DNA of 64,000 nucleotides, taken from NCBI GenBank assembly GCA_019358945.1, contig JAHHIE010000012.1, positions 58,959-122,958 on the forward strand. The letters run 5' to 3'. The position numbers and the translations under genes were made by a program. Below, piece after piece: positions 37,021 through 45,965 of the stretch (positions are counted from its first letter, which is position 1; each line of letters starts with the position of its first letter). This DNA comes from Stenomitos rutilans HA7619-LM2 (lineage in GTDB: Bacteria > Cyanobacteriota > Cyanobacteriia > Leptolyngbyales > Leptolyngbyaceae). A model generated the notes under the pieces. The model was not told the DNA's origin. It ran no database searches and worked only from the letters and a program-made list of their open reading frames with translations.

Positions 37021-38712
37021 TCAAGATAGGCGAAAGACAGAATCTACCGTTGCTTTAAGCGATTCTTTCGCATCGCGGAAGGTCTGCGCGATCGGCTGCT
37101 GCGTGTGCAAGAAAACCCGTGCACAGTTGCGTCCTGGCATGCCTGAAATGGAACCACCGGGATGGGTTCCCGCTCCGGTGAGAAATAGCCCGTCGATCGG
37201 CGTTTTGTAGTTGGCGATTTCGGGTAAGGGACGAAAAAACACCATTTGATCGAGGGTCATATCGATATGGTAATAGTTGCCATTGACTGCTCCTAACCGC
37301 TCACCCAACTCAGCAGGGCTTTCCACTCGACGGGCGATCGTCGCTGTTTTCACATTGGGCGCGTAGTCTGCCAGCTTATCGATGACGCGATCGGCGACTT
37401 TGTTTTTCAGCTCGTCCGTCCAACCAGTACCATGCTGCCCTGTGCCTTCTAACCCAGCAATTTTGTAGGGCGCAAAGAACTCAATCCAGACAGTGTGTTT
37501 GCCAGCCGGAGCCATTGTGGGATCTAGCATGGTGGGTTGCACCAGATAGAACGATGGGTCAGCATCAGGAATGTTACCGATCGCCGGATCGCTATGGGCA
37601 ATTTCGACCTGACGCACCGAGTCGGCGATCAGCACCGAGCCAATGAGATACTCATCTCGATGATTGTGATGCTCAAAGCGCAACGGTTCATCTATTGCCA
37701 GGTCAATCTTGAGAATGGTTTCATTATTGTTTACAATGCGCCGCTGTAATCGTTCGCGCAGATCAGGATCAGCCGCATTCAGATCGGCAGGATCGATCAT
37801 ATGCACCATTAAGCGCTGTGCATCGATGTTAGAAATTACACCTTTAGTGGCACGATACTCCGTCCCGTTTGCCACCCGCACACCGACCGCCCGACCGTCA
37901 TCCACTAAAATTTTTGCAACGTGCTGTTCTGTTAAAATATCGCCGCCAAGCGCTTTGACCAGACGGAGTAACGCGTCAACTAATGCACCTGTGCCACCTT
38001 TGGGTCTTGCCATGCCGGGGTTATGCCGCATTGCCATCATAATGGCTCCAATACCCAGCATTTTTTGAGACGGTGGTGCGCCCAATTCCGAGGACAAGCG
38101 AGCCAGAGGCGCTTTGAGAAACTCCGAGTCAAACCATTCGTTGAGAATGTCTTCCGCACTGGTTAGCATCGTGCGAATGAAATCTAACGTTTTATCAGTC
38201 GAACCAATGACAGAGAATAAATCCTTAATCTTGGCAATGTCGTAATTGCCTGCAATATCAATCAATGACTTGGGCGGCGCATTAAACATCGGAATCATCG
38301 CCCCGATCGCCCGCTGCCAGTAATCTGTAAACTCCGCATACTTTCTAGCATCCCGTGGGCTGAACTGCTCAATCTCGGCACAGGTTTGCTCGATCGATCG
38401 ATGAGCCAAGAAGTATTTACCGTCGGGATGAGGGCAAAAGACGACTGGATCGCAAAACAAGTATTCCAAACCGTATTTTGTGAGTTCCAGTTCCTCAACC
38501 ACGGGGCCAAGATGAATGAACTCATGATCGATCGCGCACAAGTTGAATTTAAAGTCGGGTAGGTCTGGAATCACGGCTTCCGTTGTAGCTGCCCCACCGG
38601 GAACTGAGCGCTTTTCTAGCAACAGCACACGGTAGCCAGCTTTCAGCAAATAAGCCGCACAGACCAGCCCGTTGTGCCCCGCACCAATGATGACAACATC
38701 GTATTCCTGCAT
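37021..38712 (-). CDS. crtO: Beta-carotene ketolase CrtO-type FAD oxidoreductase
   Basis: A 563-residue member of the phytoene-desaturase-like flavoprotein family. The dinucleotide motif is VVIIGAGHNGLVCAAYLLKAGYRVLLLEKR, followed by VPGGAA. The C-terminal FAD/substrate block reads GLFLTGAGTHPGGSISGMPGRNCA. Length and the PKGGTGALVDALLRLVKALGG segment fit CrtO, which adds 4-keto groups to beta-carotene to give echinenone or canthaxanthin in cyanobacteria; other family members isomerise or desaturate carotenoids. Single gene, convergent with the carbonic anhydrase 22 bp away. Confidence 0.85.
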   Translation of the reverse strand: MQEYDVVIIGAGHNGLVCAAYLLKAGYRVLLLEKRSVPGGAATTEAVIPDLPDFKFNLCAIDHEFIHLGPVVEELELTKYGLEYLFCDPVVFCPHPDGKYFLAHRSIEQTCAEIEQFSPRDARKYAEFTDYWQRAIGAMIPMFNAPPKSLIDIAGNYDIAKIKDLFSVIGSTDKTLDFIRTMLTSAEDILNEWFDSEFLKAPLARLSSELGAPPSQKMLGIGAIMMAMRHNPGMARPKGGTGALVDALLRLVKALGGDILTEQHVAKILVDDGRAVGVRVANGTEYRATKGVISNIDAQRLMVHMIDPADLNAADPDLRERLQRRIVNNNETILKIDLAIDEPLRFEHHNHRDEYLIGSVLIADSVRQVEIAHSDPAIGNIPDADPSFYLVQPTMLDPTMAPAGKHTVWIEFFAPYKIAGLEGTGQHGTGWTDELKNKVADRVIDKLADYAPNVKTATIARRVESPAELGERLGAVNGNYYHIDMTLDQMVFFRPLPEIANYKTPIDGLFLTGAGTHPGGSISGMPGRNCARVFLHTQQPIAQTFRDAKESLKATVDSVFRLS

Positions 38713-39088
38713 CCAAATGTCTCCAGCCTATGTATCTCTTAGCTTAAGGTAGAGTAATCACACTGAGCACTTCATCAATCTAAACGGAGATTTTAAGTCA
38801 GCGATCGTGGTTTCTGCATTCTGAGCGCGGTTAACCAGTAATAGCCCTTGATTGACTGACAAAACGCTTGAAAACCTGATTCTGCTGTTGATTGGTTGGG
38901 TAAAGCCGTTTCGACGTACCAGAAAAGCGTTACTGTAACCCAACAAACCCCTCTTGGCGTTGGGCTTCACAGAGTTCAACCCAACCTAAAAAAAGATTTG
39001 TCAGTCAATCAGGTAACAGTCCTTGCGAGATTACCGTTTGACCGCTCACAGCCACTCACATCCAACGAGCTTTCAAGTTGTTTATCAC

Positions 39089-39200
39089 TAGGACTTACGC
39101 AAAAGCGGTCATCTTTCGCCCCCTAGCCCCCATCTTTGGGGGAACCGTCTCAATCAAAGCCCCCAAGATTGGGGGTTTGGGGGCAAATGCGTAAGTCCTA
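39089..39200. mobile_element. 112-bp MITE, copy 1, with 5-bp target duplication
   Basis: TAGGACTTACGCA at the left end and TGCGTAAGTCCTA at the right are perfect terminal inverted repeats. Inside are CCCCCxxxGGGGG hairpin arms. The direct repeat ATCAC flanks both ends (39084-39088 and 39201-39205). No coding capacity. A second 112-bp copy, in opposite orientation, lies at 52856-52967. It sits in the 571-bp spacer between crtO and the kinase gene; the rest of that spacer (38895-38985) holds GTTGGGTT-type dispersed repeats. Confidence 0.93.
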
Positions 39201-39283
39201 ATCACTAGTAGACTTTGGCTAAAGTGGAGCTACCATTTAGGGAAGGTTGAGCAATGGGCATAAGACAGCCAGTGGGCGATCGC

Positions 39284-41251
39284 TTACCCCACAGTTTGCC
39301 AGACGCGGATTGTTTTATCACTGCTGCCGCTGATGAGGGTTTTGCCATCGGTGCTGAGGACGATCGCGTTTACCGAGTCGCTATGCCCAGTGAGAACAAT
39401 TGCTGACTCCGATCGCTCATTGGTTAAGTCCCACAGTTTCAGCGTGCCGTCCCAACTGGCGCTGATGAGTGTTGAACCGTCAGGTGTGAATTTGAGCGCA
39501 CTGACTGTCCATGAGTGCCCTGGTAGGGTTCGTAGCAAGCGTCCGGTTTGCGTACTCCAAAGCTTAATGGTGCGATCGTCTCCGCCAGTTGCTAGCAACT
39601 GGCTGTCTAAACTGAACGCAACCGCTTGCACAGTGCCTATATGGTCGGTAAAGGTATAGCGCATCTGGATGTTGAGATTTGCTTCAGTCGTCCAGAGGGA
39701 GACTGTGTGATCGGCGCTGGCACTGGCGAGAAACTGTCCGTTGGGGCTGAAGGCGATCGCGGTGACGTTCAGCCGATGGCCTTTGAGTGTGCAAATTTCT
39801 GCTTTTGTGGCGAGATTCCAAAGCTTGATGGTCTTGTCGCGGCTAGCACTGGCAAGCAGTTGTCCACTAGGCGCAAAGGCGATCGACGTAACCGCCTGCG
39901 TATGCTGACCCAAAATTTCGCTCCGTCCCGCAATATCTAAATACCATTTGCGGGTGAGTACGACCGTCCGATCTTGCCCGCCAGAGGCAACTGTCTCACC
40001 ATCGGGATTAAAGGCGATCGCACGCACCGCCAGCACATGATCCAGAACAGCCATTGTCACACTGCCCGTTTGCAAATCCCAAAAGCGAATCGTTTTATCT
40101 TCGCTGCTACTCGCCACGATCGCACGATTGGGACTGAGTGCAACAGCATTAACGCAAGCTGTGTGTCCGGTGAAGGTGTGGGCGCAATGCCAAGAGGGGA
40201 GTAGGGGAGAGTTTTGAGTTTTGAGTAGCGCTATGCGCCGCGTTGCTAGAGAGTTTTGAGTTGAAGCTGATGGCTGATCGCTGAAAGCTGATCGGTTGAT
40301 CGCCTCTATAGCTGCATCAACCGATTGAAACCGTCTGCTCAATGCATTTTGAAGCAGCCGATCAAGTATGGCGGCAAGACGATCGCTCACTGGCTCGGTG
40401 ACATATTGCTGCCAGGCCCAGCGATCGTTTACGGTATCAAACAGGTCAAACGGCGAGAGGTTGGTGAGTAAGTGAATGCAGGTTACACCAAGGCTGTAAA
40501 GGTCGCTGGCGAAGACTGCTTTACCACGTGCTTGCTCTGGGGCAACATATTCTGCACTGCCAACGCAGGTGCCTGTTTGCAGGCGATCGCTTGGTTGCAC
40601 CAGTTTTGCTGCCCCAAAATCGACCAAAACCAGACGAGAATATTCACCGTGTCGTTGCCAAATCAGGTTGGCAGGTTTGATGTCACGGTGGATGACGTGG
40701 CGATCGTGGATGAATTTTAGAATGGGCAACACCTGATTCAGCAGGTACCAGATAGCACTTTCCGTAAAGCTCCCCTGCTCTGCCAGGACTTGTTCCAGAT
40801 TTTGCCCCTCGATAAATTCCTGCACTAGGTAAAGCTGCCCATCGCCCTCAAAGGTACCTAGTAAAGTCGGAATTTGCGGATGATCGCCCAGCTCCTTAAG
40901 CCGTTGAGCTTCTTTATGAAAAAGCGCGATCGCCTCTGCCCCTACCACCTGTCGTGGCAAACAATGCTTGAGCACACAGAGAGTTGTTTGTGATCCGTAC
41001 TCATCCCCCCCTGCTTCCCCTGCTTCCCCTGCCCCCTCCGCTTCCCCTGCTCCTTCTGCCTTCTGCCCTCCGCCTTCTGCCTCCCCACCCTCATCAATCG
41101 CCAAAAACGTTCGCCCAAACCCTCCCTGCCCAATCAACGCGATCGCACGATAACGATTCCATAAACGCAAGGAAGAGCCACAAGCTCGACAGCATTCGGC
41201 GCTATCAAGATTCTGCGGCTCTTTACAGATTGGATTAAAGCAGTAGCTCAT
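39284..41251 (-). CDS. Ser/Thr protein kinase with WD40 propeller
   Basis: A 655-residue cyanobacterial hybrid kinase. An N-terminal four-Cys motif (CFNPICKEP ... CCRACG) precedes the kinase domain (about 35-320) with GQGGFGRTF, the Lys in LCVLKHCLP, HRDIKPANLIW and VDFGAAK. From about 355 come seven WD40 repeats (for example ASSSEDKTIRFWDLQTG, ASASRDKTIKLWNLATK). Two repeat-derived inserts are visible: a Gly/Ala/Glu-rich loop of about 28 residues just after the glycine loop (40985-41095), and a TQNSLATRR...KTQNSP linker between kinase and propeller (40211-40262). Substrates are unknown. Confidence 0.93.
   Translation of the reverse strand: MSYCFNPICKEPQNLDSAECCRACGSSLRLWNRYRAIALIGQGGFGRTFLAIDEGGEAEGGGQKAEGAGEAEGAGEAGEAGGDEYGSQTTLCVLKHCLPRQVVGAEAIALFHKEAQRLKELGDHPQIPTLLGTFEGDGQLYLVQEFIEGQNLEQVLAEQGSFTESAIWYLLNQVLPILKFIHDRHVIHRDIKPANLIWQRHGEYSRLVLVDFGAAKLVQPSDRLQTGTCVGSAEYVAPEQARGKAVFASDLYSLGVTCIHLLTNLSPFDLFDTVNDRWAWQQYVTEPVSDRLAAILDRLLQNALSRRFQSVDAAIEAINRSAFSDQPSASTQNSLATRRIALLKTQNSPLLPSWHCAHTFTGHTACVNAVALSPNRAIVASSSEDKTIRFWDLQTGSVTMAVLDHVLAVRAIAFNPDGETVASGGQDRTVVLTRKWYLDIAGRSEILGQHTQAVTSIAFAPSGQLLASASRDKTIKLWNLATKAEICTLKGHRLNVTAIAFSPNGQFLASASADHTVSLWTTEANLNIQMRYTFTDHIGTVQAVAFSLDSQLLATGGDDRTIKLWSTQTGRLLRTLPGHSWTVSALKFTPDGSTLISASWDGTLKLWDLTNERSESAIVLTGHSDSVNAIVLSTDGKTLISGSSDKTIRVWQTVG
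40218..40262. repeat. 45-bp dispersed repeat inside the kinase-WD40 gene
   Basis: GTTTTGAGTAGCGC, a short GC-rich core and GAGAGTTTTGAGTT. Near-identical to 59623-59667, which lies inside another gene. Both copies are read through in frame on the minus strand. Confidence 0.9.
40985..41095. repeat. Pyrimidine short-repeat tract within the kinase coding region
   Basis: A CTGCTTCCCCTGCTTCCCCTG...CCTTCTGCC tract like those in spacers, here read on the minus strand as the G/A/E-rich loop of the kinase N-lobe. Confidence 0.9.
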
Positions 41252-41322
41252 AGAGCGATCAGTGAGTAATCAGGCATCAGACCAAGAGCCTTTAGCTCAT
41301 TCTGACACCTGACTCTCTATCC

Positions 41323-43512
41323 CTACCGCTTGTCGGCGTTGAAGATGGCTTCAATCTCAGCACCAAGCGCAGGATCAAAGGATGGTACTGCTTGAGGGGA
41401 AGCCGTTCCATTAGTCAGGGTGCTTTCAGGTTGTTCCGCCTCTAATGATACGGCTGGCTTGGCAGAATTAACTTTGCCGTTGGTTTGCTGGTTCCACAGA
41501 ATCATGGAGAGTAAGCCATCAACTAAACCGTTGCCGTTGCCGTTTGCGCCCACCAACACATCGGGAATGAGCCGGACGCGGCGATCGCCAATAATTTGCA
41601 TTAACTGCATAGCGGTGTAGCTTTGAGACCCCAGTGCTTCCACACCCGCACGGTAGGTTTCGGCACGAGCTGTACCTGTGGCCCGAATCGCATCGGCATC
41701 ACCAACTGCCCGCAACTTGGTGGCTTCGGCTTCACCGTTAGCACGCTGAATATCAGCCCTGGCTTGCAGTTCGGCAATGTTGACGTTTTGCTCAGACTTC
41801 ACCATTTCTTGCTGGATGTCTGCTAGCGCGGTTTCACGCACCAACTGTTGCCGTTGGGTTTGTGCCATCTGCTGCACTTCGTAGGTTTTGCGCTGCTCTT
41901 CAGCAATTTTGCGATCGGTCTGCGTTTGCATCAGGGTCTCTGGTGGTTGAATGTCACCAATCAGCGTGTCGATCGCCTGAACGTCGTAGCTTCGGAGTGC
42001 GACTTTGATATATTCTGCCGCTTCGGACTGGCGATCGCTGCGGGCGCTGAGGAAATCCAGCACGGTACATTCCTGCGCCGAGTTGCGGAAGTAGTTGCCG
42101 ATTGTCGGCTCCAGGACGTGATCCACCAGATTTTGCATGGAACCGACGCGGGAAATGACCTTTGGCGCATCCAAGGCACCGACGTGGATGATTTGGGCAA
42201 TTTCCAGGTCAAAGGCGAACCCATCGCGCGATCGTACTGTCAGCGATGCCAGGTTGGAGTCGTAATTGTGGCGTTCTGTCCGTCCTGACCAGTTCAACAC
42301 AATGTTCGTTGTGGGTACCAGTTCCACTTTCATCACGCGAGTATTCAGCGGATGCTTACCGGGATAGAGCGGCTCTGTCCACACGCCCTTGTGTCCGGGT
42401 AGTACGAGATTGCCGTGGGTAAAGGAGGCACCACTCACATCTTCGTGGGCTTTACCGACATAGGCGATGACCACACCCACGTAGCCGATCGGAATCTCGG
42501 TCATAGGCACCTGTTCGACCTGCACAAACCAGGGATTGAGGTTCCAGGAACCGGATAGTAGAATTTGCTCCTGCAAGCCACGTCGTCCGCCTGCGTGGAT
42601 GAATTTCTCACCGTTCTGGAAGTTGTTGTGCCCAGGAACGGTTGATCCCGCCATTTCACCCGCATCGATTGGTTGACCATCCAGCGTGGTGACAATGCCC
42701 ACCTTATCCGATTGCACGGTGTAAACCCGTAGTTTCTCGCCAGCCATACCGTGCTGATTCGCATTCGCAGACGTAATCACCTTAAACAAGGCGGTGTTGA
42801 TGCGGTACGTCCCTGCGGTCAAAAAGCCCATCTGCCGACCTTTTTCGCCGCTGTTGGTCAAAAACTTACGCGCATCCTGATAGTTGTCACAGGGTACAAC
42901 TTTTGCCAAAATGCGCTCGGCTGGAACAGGGGCACCATCGTTGGCAACCAGTAGCGCGATTTCGCCCTGCGGCACAACAATCATCGGCTGCTTTTGCACA
43001 TTGTACTGCCAGGGAAATAGCCCCCAATGCCAGCCCGGAGCGAGGGTATCGGCCTGATAGCCGGCTTCACCGTTGAGGGCAATTAATCGTCCCGCAGGCA
43101 GGCGACCCCCAAATTTTTTGACGACGACGCCAACTTCTTGCTCACTGATAATGACCAGTCCTGTAATTGATGAGAAGAAGATTAAGCCGCCAACCACAAC
43201 GATGCTGCCCACCATTAAGGGACCAAATAAATCAAAGATGCTCATCTGCTGCACCGTGGGGAACGATCGTCCCGGTTGCGCTTGAGCTAATGGTTGCGTA
43301 GTCAGTTCAATGAATTGTGGCGTTGAGGCTGCGATCGTATCCGCAACGGCCGATCGCAGTTGGCCCAGATTGGTACTATCAGCACGGGCAGGTGAAAGCG
43401 TGGCGATCGAACCTGCCGTTAACAGCGAAACAGCGACTGACGAAACCAAGCGAACCGCTTTGCGAGACTGACGTAGCGATTGCAGTCTAGAAAGCAAAGA
43501 GTGAGTGTTCAT
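41323..43512 (-). CDS. SPFH / band 7 (flotillin-like) protein
   Basis: About 729 residues from the ATG at 43512; the open frame to 43575 adds poor sequence. A basic N-terminus and a hydrophobic segment (about 22-44) are followed by a second membrane segment (about 95-125, GPLMVGSIVVVGGLIFFSSITG). Then comes a long SPFH region (VISEQEVGVVVKKFGG, IPIGYVGVVIAYVG) and a helical part rich in Ala/Glu/Arg (ADIQRANGEAEATKLRAVGDADAIRATGTARAETYRAGVEALG) as in flotillins. Likely a membrane scaffold. Convergent to nothing; egtD lies upstream on the same strand. Confidence 0.85.
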   Translation of the reverse strand: MNTHSLLSRLQSLRQSRKAVRLVSSVAVSLLTAGSIATLSPARADSTNLGQLRSAVADTIAASTPQFIELTTQPLAQAQPGRSFPTVQQMSIFDLFGPLMVGSIVVVGGLIFFSSITGLVIISEQEVGVVVKKFGGRLPAGRLIALNGEAGYQADTLAPGWHWGLFPWQYNVQKQPMIVVPQGEIALLVANDGAPVPAERILAKVVPCDNYQDARKFLTNSGEKGRQMGFLTAGTYRINTALFKVITSANANQHGMAGEKLRVYTVQSDKVGIVTTLDGQPIDAGEMAGSTVPGHNNFQNGEKFIHAGGRRGLQEQILLSGSWNLNPWFVQVEQVPMTEIPIGYVGVVIAYVGKAHEDVSGASFTHGNLVLPGHKGVWTEPLYPGKHPLNTRVMKVELVPTTNIVLNWSGRTERHNYDSNLASLTVRSRDGFAFDLEIAQIIHVGALDAPKVISRVGSMQNLVDHVLEPTIGNYFRNSAQECTVLDFLSARSDRQSEAAEYIKVALRSYDVQAIDTLIGDIQPPETLMQTQTDRKIAEEQRKTYEVQQMAQTQRQQLVRETALADIQQEMVKSEQNVNIAELQARADIQRANGEAEATKLRAVGDADAIRATGTARAETYRAGVEALGSQSYTAMQLMQIIGDRRVRLIPDVLVGANGNGNGLVDGLLSMILWNQQTNGKVNSAKPAVSLEAEQPESTLTNGTASPQAVPSFDPALGAEIEAIFNADKR

Positions 43513-43713
43513 AGTGATAAGGCGTTGCCTTATATGTAGAGGTTTGTCCAACCTAGCATTCCCATCTGCTCGCACTCCAAAGATCTAAACTCGTCGTAAT
43601 CTATGCCAGTGCAATGAAGAAGTATTGCGCCGTTGGGGTAGCAAGTAGATACGCAAGGAGGCGATCGGATTTCGGAAGGAGTGCGATCGCCTCCATCAAG
43701 ACAAAAACGTTCA

Positions 43714-43735
43714 GGGACATTGCATGTAATGTCCC
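43714..43735. repeat. Dispersed palindrome downstream of egtD
   Basis: GGGACATTGCATGTAATGTCCC, an almost perfect 22-bp palindrome about 50 bp beyond the egtD stop; same family as 21289-21320 and 54256-54281. A likely terminator or RNA-stabilising hairpin. Confidence 0.7.
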
Positions 43736-43785
43736 GACGAAAGAACAGCCCTTTGAATACCTTGCTTTGAATTAGGAGTTTTGCA

Positions 43786-44799
43786 TTAAGGACATTCGTT
43801 GCTCGTGCACTGGCGCTGACAAAGTAGTAAGCCAAACCAATGGTTTGGATCAGTCCAAACTTGCAGCGGTTGAAACGCAAAGGTCTCCAATGTTTCAACC
43901 AGGGTGGGCAAATGGAATTTGCGCGAAATCTCGGTGTGGATGCTTTCACCTGCTTGTAATGTCGTGTCGAAGCCAAGCATTTTGAGCGCCACAGTCTGCG
44001 TTTCTAAACTGCGAAGATGCATCTCAACTTGATGGTCTATCGGGTTGTAAAATGCCCAGTGCCTGAATTGATCGAGGTCAAAATTGCTCTGAAACCGCCA
44101 GTTGAGATGACGCAAGATATTGAGGTTAAACGCGGCAGTCACGCCCTGAGCATCGTTGTATGCCGCTTCGAGGATGGCAGGATCTTTCTGCAAATCAACG
44201 CCAAGCAGAAAAAATTCTCCTGGTTTGAGTGCCTTTTGCACTCGCTCAAGAAAGCGATCGCACTCCTGTTGATTGAGATTCCCGATCGTGCTGCCCAGAA
44301 AGATCAGCATCCGGTTTTCCATTTCAGCAGGCGGCAGTTGATCGAGCGCCTGTTCGTAGGTTCCTGCCAATCCGCAAAGCTTGAGCTTAGGATATTGACG
44401 CAGGAGTTCCAGTGCAGTGGTTTTGAGAATACCCGCGCTGACGTCGATTGGGCAGTATTGCAGTTGGTCGTTCGCTTGACTATACGCTTCCAGCAATAAG
44501 CGGGTTTTGCGAGAGCTACCGCTACCTAGTTCGACTAATTCACAGGAGCCAGTCAGTTGGGCAATTTCGGTGGCGTAGGTTTCTAGAATGGCTTGCTCAG
44601 TGCGGGTGGGGTAGTATTCTGGCAAGTCGCAAATCTGCTCGAACAACTGGGAACCGCGATCGTCGTAAAAATATTGGCATGGCAGGGTCTTTGGTGTTTG
44701 TTGGAGACCCTGAATAATGGCAGTTCCTTCATCGACAGTCGCTTCTGAAGCGTTTAGCGTAATCCAGCGGAGGCGAGCATTTTCTTGTGCAATGTTCAA
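43786..44799 (-). CDS. egtD: L-histidine N-alpha-methyltransferase EgtD
   Basis: A 337-residue SAM-dependent enzyme that trimethylates histidine to hercynine, the first step of ergothioneine synthesis. Typical sequences: LPCQYFYDDRGSQLFEQICDLPEYYPTRTE, ELVELGSGSSRKTRLLLEA (SAM motif), YCPIDVSAGIL, LIFLGSTIGNLNQQE, LLGVDLQKDPAILEAAYND, HTEISRKF. ATG at 44799 with GGAG upstream. Its usual partner EgtB (sulfoxide synthase) is not adjacent in this window. Confidence 0.92.
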   Translation of the reverse strand: MNIAQENARLRWITLNASEATVDEGTAIIQGLQQTPKTLPCQYFYDDRGSQLFEQICDLPEYYPTRTEQAILETYATEIAQLTGSCELVELGSGSSRKTRLLLEAYSQANDQLQYCPIDVSAGILKTTALELLRQYPKLKLCGLAGTYEQALDQLPPAEMENRMLIFLGSTIGNLNQQECDRFLERVQKALKPGEFFLLGVDLQKDPAILEAAYNDAQGVTAAFNLNILRHLNWRFQSNFDLDQFRHWAFYNPIDHQVEMHLRSLETQTVALKMLGFDTTLQAGESIHTEISRKFHLPTLVETLETFAFQPLQVWTDPNHWFGLLLCQRQCTSNECP

Positions 44800-45379
44800 A
44801 ATTGGTCTCCTTTCACGAGGTCTGCATTCGTTCAGTCGTAAGGTTCTTCACCTTAACCTGCGCTATAGCATGAGCTTTTGAAGCAGTTTGAAAGCAAAGT
44901 CTAGGCTATCAGGATTAGCCGCTCCATAAAGATTAAACAGTGCTTACAGCCGCATTTGCATCCACCTCTCAGTGGAAGAGGATCAGCGCTTACGGCATTG
45001 GGATAATTGCCAAACAATCTCTCACGGCATTACAAACGCAATTGCCATTGTCTGCTGGCAACTCGATCGCCCGTTGAGAGTGGGTTTAAAAAATGATGAG
45101 AATCGTTGGTAGCTAGAGGTATAGCTTACAGCCGTTATTAGATTCAGTAGACGACAGCCGAATTAAGACGGGTGTGAAGTGTGGGGTGTGATGGATGCAA
45201 CTGCAAACCGCTGTAGAACCAGACGGATTAAAAGGCTGTTTTCGTTTACTGCTTTGCCAAAACCCAACGCTCCCTAGTTGTACGTTGTGATGAATGTCAT
45301 TAAATTTTCCAATAGGTTTTGGCTTTACTGATAAATTTAACTGAACTTAAATAGAATAACTCTTTCAGGCAATATTTGT
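44800..45379. other. Divergent promoter region of egtD and psiE
   Basis: 580 bp without a gene. Low-level repeats around 45170-45260 (GTGTGAAGTGTGGGGTGTGATGG). The only candidate signal is the Pho-box-like repeat listed separately. Confidence 0.5.
45336..45361 (+). promoter_or_regulatory. Possible Pho box upstream of psiE
   Basis: Three half-site-like words, TTTAACT, CTTAAAT and AATAACT, are spaced about 10 bp apart and end 19 bp before the psiE ATG. Cyanobacterial PhoB/SphR boxes are direct repeats of CTTAACC-like octamers at about 11-bp period. The match is loose; gene identity gives it weight. Confidence 0.35.
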
Positions 45380-45868
45380 ATGCAATCACCTTCTCAACTG
45401 TTACTAAAACGCTGGCACGAACCATTCACCCGCAAGCACGTCGTCCGCGCACTTGAAATGGTGCAAGATTTGATTGTGGTATCCCTTTGTATGGGACTGT
45501 TTTGCGTGATGGTCATTCAGCTTAGAGCGATGTTTCTTTCGCTGCTGCCACCGCTCAACTTCCGGGCTGTCACAGCGGACATTTTATTCTTGTTGATTTT
45601 GGTGGAGTTGTTTCGGCTGCTCATCATTTACTTGCAGGAACAACGGGTGTCGATCGGCGTGGCAGTTGAAGTGGCGATCGTCTCAGTACTGCGTGAGGTC
45701 ATCGTTCGAGGTGTACTCGAAGTCCATTGGAGCCAAATTCTAGCAGCGTGTGCCTTCTTAATCGTCATGGCACTCTTGTTAGTCGTCCGCGTTTGGCTAC
45801 CTCCCACCTTTGTTGGCATCGATCCAGAACGTCGATTCGCCAAGCGACAGCAAGAAGCTGAGGGATGA
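45380..45868 (+). CDS. psiE: PsiE-family phosphate-starvation membrane protein
   Basis: A 162-residue protein with four hydrophobic helices (about 28-52, 66-86, 95-110, 120-142) and the PsiE-type segment LLIIYLQEQRVSIGVAVEVAIVSVLREVIVRG. Members are induced in phosphate starvation in enterobacteria; the biochemical role is unknown. The last codons merge into a GGATGAAA repeat tract. Confidence 0.8.
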   Translation: MQSPSQLLLKRWHEPFTRKHVVRALEMVQDLIVVSLCMGLFCVMVIQLRAMFLSLLPPLNFRAVTADILFLLILVELFRLLIIYLQEQRVSIGVAVEVAIVSVLREVIVRGVLEVHWSQILAACAFLIVMALLLVVRVWLPPTFVGIDPERRFAKRQQEAEG

Positions 45869-45965
45869 AAGGATGAGGGATGAAAGGATGAGGGATGAAA
45901 GGCTAAAGGATGAGGGATGAAAGCTAAAGGATGAAAGGATGCCTCCTGCCTTCTGCCTTCTGCCT
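45861..45965. repeat. GGATGAAAGGATGA tandem repeat tract plus CTTCTGC tract
   Basis: About seven units of GAGGGATGAAAG / CTAAAGGATGAAAG fill the whole space between the stop of psiE and the stop of the convergent pilin-G/H-like gene, ending with CCTTCTGCCTTCTGCC. Confidence 0.9.

Noticed and set aside
39120..39185. CCCCC...GGGGG stems considered as a stand-alone terminator
   Set aside because: They are internal parts of the 112-bp MITE and recur at 52880-52935.
45861..45965. Regular repeats considered as a CRISPR array
   Set aside because: Units are directly abutting degenerate heptamer-type repeats with no unique spacers and no cas genes nearby.
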